A stretch of 64,000 nucleotides of DNA, from assembly GCF_000517065.1 (NCBI RefSeq), contig NZ_KI912105.1, forward strand, positions 1,045,334-1,109,333, in the 5' to 3' direction. The DNA comes from Alkaliflexus imshenetskii DSM 15055. GTDB taxonomy: Bacteria; Bacteroidota; Bacteroidia; Bacteroidales; Marinilabiliaceae. This document shows positions 26,706-39,435 of this stretch, in pieces. A program made the translations under genes and the position numbers. The first letter of the stretch is position 1; every line of letters begins with the position of its first letter. Below the pieces are notes generated by a model. The model ran no database searches. It saw only the letters and a program-made list of their open reading frames with translations, and was not told where the DNA came from.

Positions 26706-29051
26706 CTATTCAACAACCAACTCATCACTCAATAAAATATTATCAGAAGCTGAACCAATCATTATTGTGAATTTTCCTGGTTCAATTACTTCATTGTAGT
26801 TAATATCCACGATGGTTAGATCATCAGGTGAAATACTAAACACAATCTTTTCCTGCTTTCCTTTTTGGATATGAAGCCTTTTGAAATGCTTTAGCTGCAT
26901 CATCGGCTGTACAGTTGAGGCAAATTGCCTTCTCAGATATAGCTGAGCTACTTCCTCTCCATCATGCTTGCCTTTATTTTTCACAATAAAAGAGACCTCA
27001 AAATGATTGTTTCCTTTATCAACTACTTTCACATCAGAATACTCAAACTTAGTATAACTTAACCCATACCCAAAACTATATAGCGGAGACAAAGACATAT
27101 CCACATAATCATGTCCTTTGGGATTCTGACTATTATAGTAAAGAGGAATTTGTCCTACATGACGGGGAATAGTAACGGGCAAGCGGCCTGCAGGATTATA
27201 CTTACCAAATATAACATCTGCAATTGCATTACCACCTTGCTGACCTGGATACCAGGCAGTGAGCAAAGCATTGGCATGCTCAGAAGCCCAATTCATATCA
27301 AGTGGGCGTCCTTGAATATAAACCACCACTACAGGTGTACCTGTGGCTTTAACGGCTTTAAGCAGTTCCATTTGCTTTCCGAGTAAATCAAGTGTTGCAC
27401 GATCAAAACCTTCACCAGCATCCATATCGCTCAGGTAGCCATCTTTTACAATAGCAGCACCAGTATCAATATAGCTGGTTTCGAAATCGCGAGCACTTGA
27501 ACCGCCAACCACAACAATGGCCACATCGGCATTTTTAGCAGCTTCGACCGCCCTGTCAATTTCGTCCCATGAGGTATCCCTAATGGCACAGCCTCTCACA
27601 TAGTTTACTTTAGATGCCCCCACTATAGAGGTAATACCATCCAGTACTGTAATAACATTACTATCTTCTTGCGGAGCTGTATAGTCACCAAGCATATTAT
27701 ACCGATTGTGGGCATTAGGGCCTATAACAGCAATATTCTTCACCTTTTTGGGTGACAATGGTAAAATATTATCCTTATTCTCCAATAAAATAATAGATTT
27801 TCGTGCTGCCTCCAATGCCATATTTATGTGCTCCGGACTCCTTACAACAGCCATAGCTTTGGAAGGGTCTACGTATGGATTATCGAAAAGTCCCATTTCA
27901 AACTTTAACCGAAGAACACGACTCACAGCCGTATCAATTACAGACATCTGTAACTCACCAGTATTTACAGCATCAATTAAACGCAAAAAAGCATTTCCGC
28001 CCAAATCTACATCAACACCAGCATTTACAGCTAATTTGGCAGCATCATGAATAGTTTCAGCCACATAATGATTGCTTCTCAAACCTTCAATGCTAAATAA
28101 GTCAGAAACAACAAAACCCTTAAAACCCCATTGACTACGAAGTACATCAGTAAGTAAATATTTATTTGAGGTACAAGGAATTCCATCCACAGAATTATAT
28201 GCAGTCATAACTGACAATGCACCAGCCTTGACCGCCTCTCGAAACGGAGGCAAGAAATTAGTGTGTAAGTCCCTCATTCCTATCATGGCAGAACTTCCAT
28301 TACGACCACCTTCTGGTACTCCATAAGCAACAAAGTGTTTCAAAGTAGAAATCACGCCATTTATGCTATCAATTTTGCCTGCTCCCATGCCACGTACCAT
28401 TGCAGCACCAAGACGACCAGTGAGTACAGGATCTTCGCCATAAGTTTCTTCTACACGTGACCATCTTGGGTCTCTAACCAAATCCAAAACCGGACCATAA
28501 GCAATATGACCACCTTGAACACGTACTTCACGTGAAATAACCGAACCAATCTTTTCAATTAGCTCAGGAGACCAAGTCGCAGCTAAACCAATTCCTGTAG
28601 GGAAAACCGTTGTGCCTATGGCCATGTGTCCATGTTGAGCCTCCTCCGCAAGAAACACAGGGATTCCGAGACGAGTGTTTTCAATTACATAGCGTTGAAG
28701 TTCGTTACCTGTTTCTGCAGCCAATTTAGGATTCAATCCTGTTTCGAGAGTCTTTTCTGTCCATGGGTCTGCTCGGTAGGCTCCCCACATCATTCCAATT
28801 TGACGCTGCTCAACATACTGTTGATATTTATCTGATGGATAAATATTTGCACCTTCTTTAACCCACATTTCCCATCCAAACGGAGATAACATTTGTCCTA
28901 CTTTCTCTTCCAAAGTCATGTGGTGTAACAAATCTTTCACTCTCTCTTCAACAGGAAGAGCCAGATTGCGAAATCGAAAAACTTCCTGGGCTGACACCAT
29001 AGAGCTCTTTGTAAAAAGAATCAACAGAAATAAACAAAATCGGAATTTCAT
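26706..29051 (-). CDS. GH3 beta-glycosidase
   Basis: A 781-residue exported enzyme (signal MKFRFCLFLLILFTKSSMVSAQ). It has the GH3 N-terminal barrel (about 30-390) with nucleophile Asp317 in FVVSDLFSIEGL, the C-terminal sandwich (about 400-610, with GPNAHNRYNMLGDYT) and a fibronectin III-like domain at the end. The family covers beta-glucosidase, beta-xylosidase and beta-hexosaminidase; the long C-terminal part with an Fn3 domain argues against the hexosaminidase branch. In a locus for N-glycans a beta-1,2-xylosidase acting on plant-type cores is an attractive guess, but this is inference. Lies 60 bases after GH2 and 16 before GH92 in one operon. Confidence 0.93.
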   Translation of the reverse strand: MKFRFCLFLLILFTKSSMVSAQEVFRFRNLALPVEERVKDLLHHMTLEEKVGQMLSPFGWEMWVKEGANIYPSDKYQQYVEQRQIGMMWGAYRADPWTEKTLETGLNPKLAAETGNELQRYVIENTRLGIPVFLAEEAQHGHMAIGTTVFPTGIGLAATWSPELIEKIGSVISREVRVQGGHIAYGPVLDLVRDPRWSRVEETYGEDPVLTGRLGAAMVRGMGAGKIDSINGVISTLKHFVAYGVPEGGRNGSSAMIGMRDLHTNFLPPFREAVKAGALSVMTAYNSVDGIPCTSNKYLLTDVLRSQWGFKGFVVSDLFSIEGLRSNHYVAETIHDAAKLAVNAGVDVDLGGNAFLRLIDAVNTGELQMSVIDTAVSRVLRLKFEMGLFDNPYVDPSKAMAVVRSPEHINMALEAARKSIILLENKDNILPLSPKKVKNIAVIGPNAHNRYNMLGDYTAPQEDSNVITVLDGITSIVGASKVNYVRGCAIRDTSWDEIDRAVEAAKNADVAIVVVGGSSARDFETSYIDTGAAIVKDGYLSDMDAGEGFDRATLDLLGKQMELLKAVKATGTPVVVVYIQGRPLDMNWASEHANALLTAWYPGQQGGNAIADVIFGKYNPAGRLPVTIPRHVGQIPLYYNSQNPKGHDYVDMSLSPLYSFGYGLSYTKFEYSDVKVVDKGNNHFEVSFIVKNKGKHDGEEVAQLYLRRQFASTVQPMMQLKHFKRLHIQKGKQEKIVFSISPDDLTIVDINYNEVIEPGKFTIMIGSASDNILLSDELVVE

Positions 29052-29111
29052 ATTATTTAATTTTCAAATTATTTGCACTTAAAATCACTCCTTACAAAAT
29101 CGACACATCAA

Positions 29112-32414
<3,303 letters not shown>

Positions 32415-34724
32415 TTACTCTACAACAATCTCATCAACAAACAACCAAGTAGGCTGTCCTTCACCCAAATGACCCGGAGGGCAAACGCCATGATTGGCAG
32501 CAGAAACCCTTACAAATTGAGCCTTGCGTGATGAAAACTCAGAAAGATATTCAACCGTCTGATGGTTTTTGTCATTCGGATGAACAGGATTATTCACAAC
32601 GCCAACATCCACAAAAGAAACCCCATCAACAGATAATTCAAACTTTACCCATTTGGGCAGAAAAATCCAGTCTACTTGTTTTTGTAATGCGCCCAACATT
32701 AACCGATTAATACTTTTCACTTCAGCCAGATCGATGGTTGCCACCATATCCCTGCCATTGAAGCCATGCCAATATTTTGAAACAACGAGTGTGCCGCGAA
32801 CCCCATCGGTTAATGAATTGGGGCCATCGGCCATGTAGTATCTGCTGACTGGATGATCGTAGATTACATCTCTGCCAATGGCTAGATGTACATTGAAGGT
32901 TTGCTCAGCGGGAATCAGACCTAACACCTGTCCATCTTTAACAGAAACTGCCTTTAATACTATTGAGCGATTTACTTCGATTGGAGTAGTATATTTAAAG
33001 CTGCTGAGAGAAGGCAAAGAGCCATCAATGGTATAATAGATATCGGCGCCAATCACTTCCGTATCTAGTTGCACAAAGAGTTTTCCCTCTCTCGACATGG
33101 GAGTGATTACCACTTTTGTATTACCACGGCTGTAGCGCAAGCCCTTTTTATCGAAACAACGGAAATGATAACCACTTAAGCGGCGGTTAAAATCTTCCCA
33201 ATTTCGATTCTCAGATGGAGACCAAACCACTTCGGCAAGTGCCAACATACGGGGCAAAATCATGTACTCAAGATGCTCAACAGTTGGAATAAACTCAGTC
33301 CACACATTGGCCTGAGCACCTAGCACAAAACGCGCCTGCTCCTTTGCAAGTTCGACAGGAATAGGCTCATAGTCATACACATTTTTGAGCGTGTTCATTC
33401 CGCCAATTGCCACCGGCTCACCTTCCGGCCCTGCCTGATAGTGGTCAAAGTAACAAGGACTTCCGGGCGTCATCACCACGTCGTGACCCATTTTTGCAGC
33501 AGCCACTCCACCTGACTCTCCCCTCCAACTCATCACCGTGGCTCCCGAAGCCAATCCGCCTTCAAGAATTTCGTCCCATCCGATTAAACGGCGGTTATGC
33601 GATGCCAGAAAGGCATCCATCCGACGAATCATATAGCTTTGCAGTTCATCCTCATCTTTCAAGCCTTCTGCATTCATCCGTTGATGACAACGGTCGCACT
33701 TCTTCCACCAGGATTTGTCTACCTCATCGCCTCCGATGTGGATAAATTCAGACGGAAAAAGCTCCAGAACCTCCAGAAGGATGTTTTGCAGAAAAACAAA
33801 AACCTCCTCGTTGCCCGGACAATAGCTTGACTGAATGGTCTCGGGATACACTCCACCAGTATTTACAAACTGCGGTTTTTGCGTACACGAATACTCCGGA
33901 TAAGCAGCAAGTGCAGCCACAGAGTGTCCTGGCAACTCAATTTCGGGTACAATGGTTACATTGCGTTGACGGGCATAAGCCACAATGTCCCGAATCTGTT
34001 CCTGAGTATAATACCCTCCGTAGGTGGCAGGTTCGCCCTCGCGAGCGGGCTCCCTTTCACTCCAAACCTTGTCGAGCCTGTCAACTCGCCAGGCGCCCAC
34101 TTCGGTTAATTTCGGGTATTTCTTGATTTCAATTCTCCAGCCACCATCATCAACCAAATGCCAATGAAACACATTCAACTTATAGGAAGCCAATAAATCG
34201 ATGAACTGTTTGATAACTTCCGGCCCAAAAAAGTGCCTGCTTACATCAAGCATCATTCCGCGCCACTTAAAACGAGGGTAATCTAACACCTTCATTCCCG
34301 GCACAATGAGCGCTTCATTGGTACGAACAGGCGTCACGGTCTGAAAAACCGACTGCATGCCCCAGAAAATACCCTTGCGGTTGTTTGCACGTATAACTAT
34401 TTCTGATGACCGAACATTCAACTCATAACCCTCATCGCCCAGACGGGCCTCATTCACAAGTTCAAAACGAATTGTTTTTGCGGTTTTTTTATTATGACTC
34501 AGAGAGTATTGAGAAATACTGCTGATATAGGAAGTAAAAAAATCGGCCAACTCTTTTAAATCCTTGTCAGATTTTCGATAGCTGATGGATGTCTGCCCAT
34601 CAATTACAAACTGCTCATCTGTCAACTGTAAACTTACAGGTATGGGGATGATTGAGGGATTTAAATTGGCAAACAACTTACCAATCCCCAAAAACAATAG
34701 CAGAAATAATACTGAATATCTCAT
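32415..34724 (-). CDS. GH20 beta-N-acetylhexosaminidase with C-terminal sugar-binding module
   Basis: A 769-residue exported enzyme (signal to about KLFAN). The GH20b N-terminal domain (about 25-145) precedes the catalytic barrel (about 150-500) with the acid pair Asp333-Glu334 in HIGGDEVDKSWW; GMMLDVSRHFF, HWHLVDDGGWRIEI and WRGESGG are also family features. After it come a chitobiase/Fn3-like linker (about 540-600, TPMSREGKLFVQLDT) and an F5/8-type C or CBM32-like module (about 620-769, ending WLFVDEIVVE). It would remove beta-GlcNAc or GalNAc exposed after galactosidase action. In the operon between the PNGase-like gene and GH2. Confidence 0.95.
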   Translation of the reverse strand: MRYSVLFLLLFLGIGKLFANLNPSIIPIPVSLQLTDEQFVIDGQTSISYRKSDKDLKELADFFTSYISSISQYSLSHNKKTAKTIRFELVNEARLGDEGYELNVRSSEIVIRANNRKGIFWGMQSVFQTVTPVRTNEALIVPGMKVLDYPRFKWRGMMLDVSRHFFGPEVIKQFIDLLASYKLNVFHWHLVDDGGWRIEIKKYPKLTEVGAWRVDRLDKVWSEREPAREGEPATYGGYYTQEQIRDIVAYARQRNVTIVPEIELPGHSVAALAAYPEYSCTQKPQFVNTGGVYPETIQSSYCPGNEEVFVFLQNILLEVLELFPSEFIHIGGDEVDKSWWKKCDRCHQRMNAEGLKDEDELQSYMIRRMDAFLASHNRRLIGWDEILEGGLASGATVMSWRGESGGVAAAKMGHDVVMTPGSPCYFDHYQAGPEGEPVAIGGMNTLKNVYDYEPIPVELAKEQARFVLGAQANVWTEFIPTVEHLEYMILPRMLALAEVVWSPSENRNWEDFNRRLSGYHFRCFDKKGLRYSRGNTKVVITPMSREGKLFVQLDTEVIGADIYYTIDGSLPSLSSFKYTTPIEVNRSIVLKAVSVKDGQVLGLIPAEQTFNVHLAIGRDVIYDHPVSRYYMADGPNSLTDGVRGTLVVSKYWHGFNGRDMVATIDLAEVKSINRLMLGALQKQVDWIFLPKWVKFELSVDGVSFVDVGVVNNPVHPNDKNHQTVEYLSEFSSRKAQFVRVSAANHGVCPPGHLGEGQPTWLFVDEIVVE

Positions 34725-34759
34725 AATTAAATAGATTACCTATTGCATGTTAATCTGAA

Positions 34760-36685
34760 TCAGGCGTCTCTGTTAATACGGTTACGGTGCATTAAAACAC
34801 CATCAACATAAATCTCCACGATATATCTACCGGGATTCAACATCCCAAGATCAAAGTTTACTACTCCTTCCTTAAACTGATTAAAGATATGCCTAGCCAT
34901 TAATTCACCATCGGCAATAAAACGTACTTCCAGAATAGATTCATTTACAAGCCAAGCGTCAAGCTCAATGTTACGCTTTGTTCTGCGTGGATATAAAAAA
35001 AACGCATTTTGAGTATCTGATAAATCCAGCATTGCATTAGCCGTAGCATGAAATGCTAAAAATTGTCCACTACCGCAATCACTTATAAAATTGTGCAATA
35101 TATTTCTAGAGAAATCTAAAAATCTCAAATAACCATATCCACTTTGAGGTTTAGCCCAGAACTCCAAACCATCTCCGGCGCTGTCGGTTAAGTAAAACTC
35201 GTATTTACCAGGTTTCAAGGATAACGTGTCTGAGTATATAGAATTTGGAGACACTGATTCCGGCTTTCGATGATACACAGTATCTTTTTTACTGTCAAGT
35301 ATGTAGAGCAAATTCTCTTCCGGATGGTTATTTGTTTTATAACGAATGAGAAAATTTAATGGGAGTTCCTTTGGAGAGGTAAACTCAGACTTCATTGAAT
35401 TATCAAGAACCCACTCATCTTTCTTCCCGTTCGGAGCATCCAAAAAAACTTCAAAAACATTCAAGCCTTTTTTAAAATCTACTTCTCCAGGCAATGAAAT
35501 AACTATCGACTCACCATGATTTAACAAACCTTGCCATGTGTAGGTACGTTTTTTAAACCCAGCTACACCATAGCTGATTCTGAGACGGCGCAGAGCTTCG
35601 GAACCATTATTCTTAAATTGAATCTGAGGTGTAAACGATGCAGGATTCAACCTGGAATATAACTGATTGTCACTAGGAACCAATATCTTCTCAATTGTGA
35701 CATCATGTTTGTGTGTTGGAGATGCATATTGAATCAAATAAGCACCTATTACCTCTTCAGCTTGAATATTTTCCTCGGCCTCATAAGGCTCCATTTTGAA
35801 ACGTATGACTTGCTCCCCTTGATAATAAGGAATATCTATAATGTCAGGATCTTGCAATTCGCCAGGACACCAGTATCCCCTATCATACACCCAAGTACCA
35901 CCCTGCGGATAAAGAGGGTTGGCACCGCATTCTTTCCATAAATCCCGTCGGTCAATCACGTCATTGTTAATCCAAACCTCACGCCAGCGGCTGCAAAACT
36001 CACTACAATATGAAGGGCGATCGGCTCCATGACCAGTATGTTGAATTCTTAATCGTCCAAAAGCAGCCTTATCATTAAAAGCGAAAGAATAAGGTTTTAA
36101 ATGGTTCTCAATGGGATCTCCAGAGCGGCCATAGGGATACTTACCCAGATATACTTCAGAAATAGATATTGGTAAGGCCACTGGTGGGCCAAAAAGAATA
36201 TCAAACTCTATTGTTAACGACCAGCCCAATTCCTCCGGCTCATACCCTGAATGAAGGTAATCTATCTCAACACTATCACGCAAAAACATGGCAAAATCTG
36301 TCACATCTACCTCCCAAGTAAATGACCAGTCATTTTTAAAACTGCTCCCATAAGGAGTTATCATTCGACCAATTTCCACATTAAGCGAATCCGCGTTCTT
36401 TCCTCCGACACGTCTCAAATAGATAAAATCCAAGTAGTCCCAATGGGCAATGTCCATTGTGTCGGGGTGTCCAAGTGTCAAAAACATTGTTATATTACGA
36501 ACATCCGTATCACGGTTAGGGAAAACTGCCCATGACGAAAAAGATTTTATCCCTTCAGATGCATCGGTATTAATGGTTACACGATCGTGGGAACGTATCA
36601 CATTTCGACTTATCCCTTTGGAGAACAAACAAATGGGCACAAAGAATAAATAACAAAATGAAAGAATGCTTATAACTTTTACCAT
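34760..36685 (-). CDS. Peptide-N-glycosidase F-like N-glycan amidase
   Basis: A 641-residue exported protein (signal MVKVISILSFCYLFFVPICLFSKG). Residues about 40-185 and 190-345 correspond to the two jelly-roll domains of PNGase F. Two conserved acids are in place: Asp83 in AHWDYLDFIY, the likely equivalent of Asp60 of the Elizabethkingia enzyme, and Glu229 in CSEFCSRW, equivalent to Glu206, preceded by the typical TGHGAD. PNGase F cuts the bond between GlcNAc and asparagine and frees whole N-glycans. Residues about 350-641 are extra: an Ig-like region and a beta-sandwich that may bind protein or sugar. Family assignment is by eye. It sits in the operon between the BNR protein and GH20, and its presence is the best clue that the locus targets N-glycoproteins. 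Confidence 0.85.
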   Translation of the reverse strand: MVKVISILSFCYLFFVPICLFSKGISRNVIRSHDRVTINTDASEGIKSFSSWAVFPNRDTDVRNITMFLTLGHPDTMDIAHWDYLDFIYLRRVGGKNADSLNVEIGRMITPYGSSFKNDWSFTWEVDVTDFAMFLRDSVEIDYLHSGYEPEELGWSLTIEFDILFGPPVALPISISEVYLGKYPYGRSGDPIENHLKPYSFAFNDKAAFGRLRIQHTGHGADRPSYCSEFCSRWREVWINNDVIDRRDLWKECGANPLYPQGGTWVYDRGYWCPGELQDPDIIDIPYYQGEQVIRFKMEPYEAEENIQAEEVIGAYLIQYASPTHKHDVTIEKILVPSDNQLYSRLNPASFTPQIQFKNNGSEALRRLRISYGVAGFKKRTYTWQGLLNHGESIVISLPGEVDFKKGLNVFEVFLDAPNGKKDEWVLDNSMKSEFTSPKELPLNFLIRYKTNNHPEENLLYILDSKKDTVYHRKPESVSPNSIYSDTLSLKPGKYEFYLTDSAGDGLEFWAKPQSGYGYLRFLDFSRNILHNFISDCGSGQFLAFHATANAMLDLSDTQNAFFLYPRRTKRNIELDAWLVNESILEVRFIADGELMARHIFNQFKEGVVNFDLGMLNPGRYIVEIYVDGVLMHRNRINRDA

Positions 36686-36744
36686 CTCAGATTAATCAAA
36701 ACTAAAAGACTCAAATTTTTGAAAGAGATAAAACCTTAGTTTTA

Positions 36745-37767
36745 TTACACCTTCAAGATTACATGCTTAATACGTTTTCTTTGCCAGGTATAGGTAATGT
36801 GTACTAATCCTTTAGAATCCTGTACAACGGCAGGGTAACTATACTCTCCCTCCTCGTGATTTTCCAGGGTGTAAATATCGGTCCAAGTGACTCCATCATC
36901 AGACACCGCCACTCTTAATACATTTCGACCAAGCCACCATTGCTCTCCACTTTCCGAAGGATTATAAACCAATAATTGCCTTCCATCATGCAATGTTACT
37001 GCATCGGTTCCAGAATTTGGATTCCTAACCTCTAAGAGACTCATCGGCTCCCACGTATTGCCTCCATCAATAGACCAGGACTGGGCAATAAAGTCCTGAC
37101 GGCTACGACACAAAAGTTGCATTCTGCCATCCCGATGTACAACAACAGACGGTTGGATGGCACAAATCTCATTTTTGTGATCAATTTCTATCTTCCGAAT
37201 AAATAAACCATCGTTCGAGAATATCTCGAGATGCGCAATCCATTTGTTGTCCAATGTTTCAATGCTTGATGGGGCAAGAAAAGTACCATTCTCAAGTGAT
37301 ATGGGTTTGTTTTTTATCGGTCCCAGAACACCATCAGATAACCTGGTGTGGTTACTCCAGTTTTTGCCGCCGTCATCAGAATGCTTGACCATTCCCCACC
37401 ACTCTCGGGGATTTGGCCCCTGCTTATAAAACAAAAGAAGCCTGCCAGTCTCTGTCAAATAAAGCACAGGATTCCAACAGGGCATCGACACAGTATCACT
37501 AACATGAGATTTGGCAATCACAAAAGGCAATCCCCAACTATCTTCAGAGTAAAAAGCTCCCCATATATCCACATCACTGGCACCTTCATAACTTCCGCCA
37601 AACCAGGTAATCAGAAAGGTATCTTTATTTAGTTCCACTATAGATGAAGCATGGCATTGGCCGAATAAATCATCATCAAAAACAAAACTTTCGGTGACTA
37701 AACCAGTAACTCTGCACGAGGAGAAAATGATTACTGTTAAAATTAAAAGATGGTAATTCTTTAGCAT
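36745..37767 (-). CDS. Sialidase-like BNR-repeat lipoprotein
   Basis: A 340-residue six-bladed propeller protein with a likely lipoprotein signal (Cys18 in IIFSSC). Three Asp-box repeats are seen: SDDGGKNW (130-137), SIDGGNTW (232-239) and SDDGVTW (289-295). Other family marks are CHASSIVEL, ITWFGGSYEGASDVDIWGA and TYTWQRKRIKHV. It belongs to the BNR_2 group often annotated as exo-alpha-sialidase. The FRIP motif near the start of true GH33 sialidases is not visible, so removal of sialic acid is only one possibility; another exo-glycosidase role would be as consistent. In the operon between GH29 and the PNGase-like gene. Confidence 0.75.
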   Translation of the reverse strand: MLKNYHLLILTVIIFSSCRVTGLVTESFVFDDDLFGQCHASSIVELNKDTFLITWFGGSYEGASDVDIWGAFYSEDSWGLPFVIAKSHVSDTVSMPCWNPVLYLTETGRLLLFYKQGPNPREWWGMVKHSDDGGKNWSNHTRLSDGVLGPIKNKPISLENGTFLAPSSIETLDNKWIAHLEIFSNDGLFIRKIEIDHKNEICAIQPSVVVHRDGRMQLLCRSRQDFIAQSWSIDGGNTWEPMSLLEVRNPNSGTDAVTLHDGRQLLVYNPSESGEQWWLGRNVLRVAVSDDGVTWTDIYTLENHEEGEYSYPAVVQDSKGLVHITYTWQRKRIKHVILKV

Positions 37768-37784
37768 GTGAGAAGAGAATTAAT

Positions 37785-37820
37785 AACCTGACAAAACTTA
37801 GAAAACAGTTTTGCCAGGTT
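37785..37820 (-). terminator. Hairpin between GH29 and BNR gene
   Basis: AACCTGACAAAACT (37785-37798) pairs with AGTTTTGCCAGGTT (37807-37820) with one mismatch. No clear T run follows on the minus strand, so it may be an mRNA-processing or attenuating hairpin. Confidence 0.4.
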
Positions 37821-37841
37821 TAAAGACAAAAACAGCAGTAT

Positions 37842-39311
37842 CTATTTCACCTGCGAAACCTTAACCACCCATGCATATTTAGATGGCGGGGTTCGACGTA
37901 AACGTGAAGGTATGTCGACAACAAATCCATTGCCTTTAGCCTTCCATGAAAGAGGCATATCAGAACCGAGCAATTTCACCTCAGCTCCAGCGGCTGGCTG
38001 ATGTGTTTCAATAAATATTTGAGAAGGCATACGCACTTCATCCTTATCGGCCATATAAATAAAATACACTTCTTTCTCATTCTTCTGTGTAAGCGCTACC
38101 TTATTTTGTTTATAGGGAGCAATGGGGCGTGTTTCATAAATAGCTTCGCCATTTACGCTAAGCCATTCTCCCATTTCTAATAGCAAATCATAGGCTCCTT
38201 GTTGCCACTTTCCGTCAGGTCCCGGAGCTACATTCAACAACAGATTACCACCTTTGGCTACAATATCAATTAAAAGGTGAACTCCCTCTTGACCAGATAT
38301 ATATTCGGCATCAGGAGTATAAGACCAACCGCCTCCTGAAATGATGCATGATTCCCATGGATAGGGAAGAATATGCTCAGGGACACGATTCTCAGGGGTC
38401 AGATAATTTTGATTTTTTCCGTAGACAGCTCTATCCACTACAATTAGCCCAGGCTGTTCTACCCTGGCCTTATCTACCAGTTCATCCATGCGGATATCCT
38501 GATTTATAATCTGAGCTTTGATAAAACCTGATTTATTCTCCTTTAATGCATCATTATACCATTGATGAATAAATTCAGGTGTCTTCTTTGCCACCCATCC
38601 GCCATCTAGCCAAAGAATATCGATGTCTCCATAATCGGTCATCAGCTCCATAATCTGATTATGGGTAAATTGCACAAAAGCTTCCCAACGTTCAGGGTAT
38701 GCTTCAGGATCATAGTTCACGTTTCGGTCGGGTGTTGCAAAATTTGGCCACCAATAGTTCTCATTGTGCCAATCGGGTTTTGAAAAATAAGCACCAGCCC
38801 AGAAGCCCTTGGCGCGAAAAGCATCAAAAACCTCTTTGGTGACGTTGGCGCGAGGGTTTGTATGAAAAGGACAATCCGGTGAAGTAATTTTATAATCGGT
38901 ATATTTACTATCAAACATTGAAAATCCATCATGATGCTTGGTAGTAAACACAACGTACTTCATTCCAGCATTGTGCGCTGCTTCAGCCCATTTTTCCGGA
39001 TTAAAATATTCAGGGTTAAAAGTGGTCATCAAGTTATGATACTCTTTTTTGTAAGCCATGTAATCTTCGTACGGTCTGCGACACCAATCCTCATCTTCAG
39101 CACAGATACTCCATGATTCAACAATTCCCCATTGACTATAATGCCCCCAATGCATCAATAAACCAAATTTTAAATCTTGCCATTGTTCCAGTTTTTCCAA
39201 CACCAAAGGGTCAGTTTCAGGAACATATCTTTCATCTTCATAGATTGCCTGAGAAAAGGATAATTGACTCAGAATTATTGTGACAAATAAAACAAATAGT
39301 CTCTTCAACAT
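37842..39311 (-). CDS. GH29 alpha-L-fucosidase (first copy)
   Basis: A 489-residue exported enzyme (signal MLKRLFVLFVTIILSQLSFSQ). The catalytic barrel (about 30-390) has FGLLMHWGHYSQWG, YVVFTTKHHDGFSMFDS and nucleophile Asp236 in DILWLDGGW; a small C-terminal beta domain follows. Retaining fucosidase expected to remove alpha-fucose from glycan cores or antennae. A Trp-rich acidic segment (about 68-80, SICAEDEDWCRRP) is inserted near the active site. Linkage is not readable; the sequence looks closer to the GH29-A type than the second copy at 59942. First enzyme gene after SusD, separated from it by a hairpin. Confidence 0.94.
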   Translation of the reverse strand: MLKRLFVLFVTIILSQLSFSQAIYEDERYVPETDPLVLEKLEQWQDLKFGLLMHWGHYSQWGIVESWSICAEDEDWCRRPYEDYMAYKKEYHNLMTTFNPEYFNPEKWAEAAHNAGMKYVVFTTKHHDGFSMFDSKYTDYKITSPDCPFHTNPRANVTKEVFDAFRAKGFWAGAYFSKPDWHNENYWWPNFATPDRNVNYDPEAYPERWEAFVQFTHNQIMELMTDYGDIDILWLDGGWVAKKTPEFIHQWYNDALKENKSGFIKAQIINQDIRMDELVDKARVEQPGLIVVDRAVYGKNQNYLTPENRVPEHILPYPWESCIISGGGWSYTPDAEYISGQEGVHLLIDIVAKGGNLLLNVAPGPDGKWQQGAYDLLLEMGEWLSVNGEAIYETRPIAPYKQNKVALTQKNEKEVYFIYMADKDEVRMPSQIFIETHQPAAGAEVKLLGSDMPLSWKAKGNGFVVDIPSRLRRTPPSKYAWVVKVSQVK

Positions 39312-39390
39312 AATATATTATTTTTTGAAACTACCTAAATGCATTTATAACCGATGCATGAAAGTTGACATGAAATTAAAAGAGTAATAA

Positions 39391-39424
39391 TTATAAGGGC
39401 ATCCAATTATGAATGCCCTTATAA
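39391..39424 (-). terminator. Intra-operon hairpin downstream of susD
   Basis: TTATAAGGGCAT (39391-39402) and ATGCCCTTATAA (39413-39424) form a perfect 12-bp stem, followed on the minus strand by a T-rich stretch. Position after SusC/SusD suggests attenuation that lowers expression of the downstream enzymes. Confidence 0.65.
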
Positions 39425-39435
39425 CAAAAACTTAA

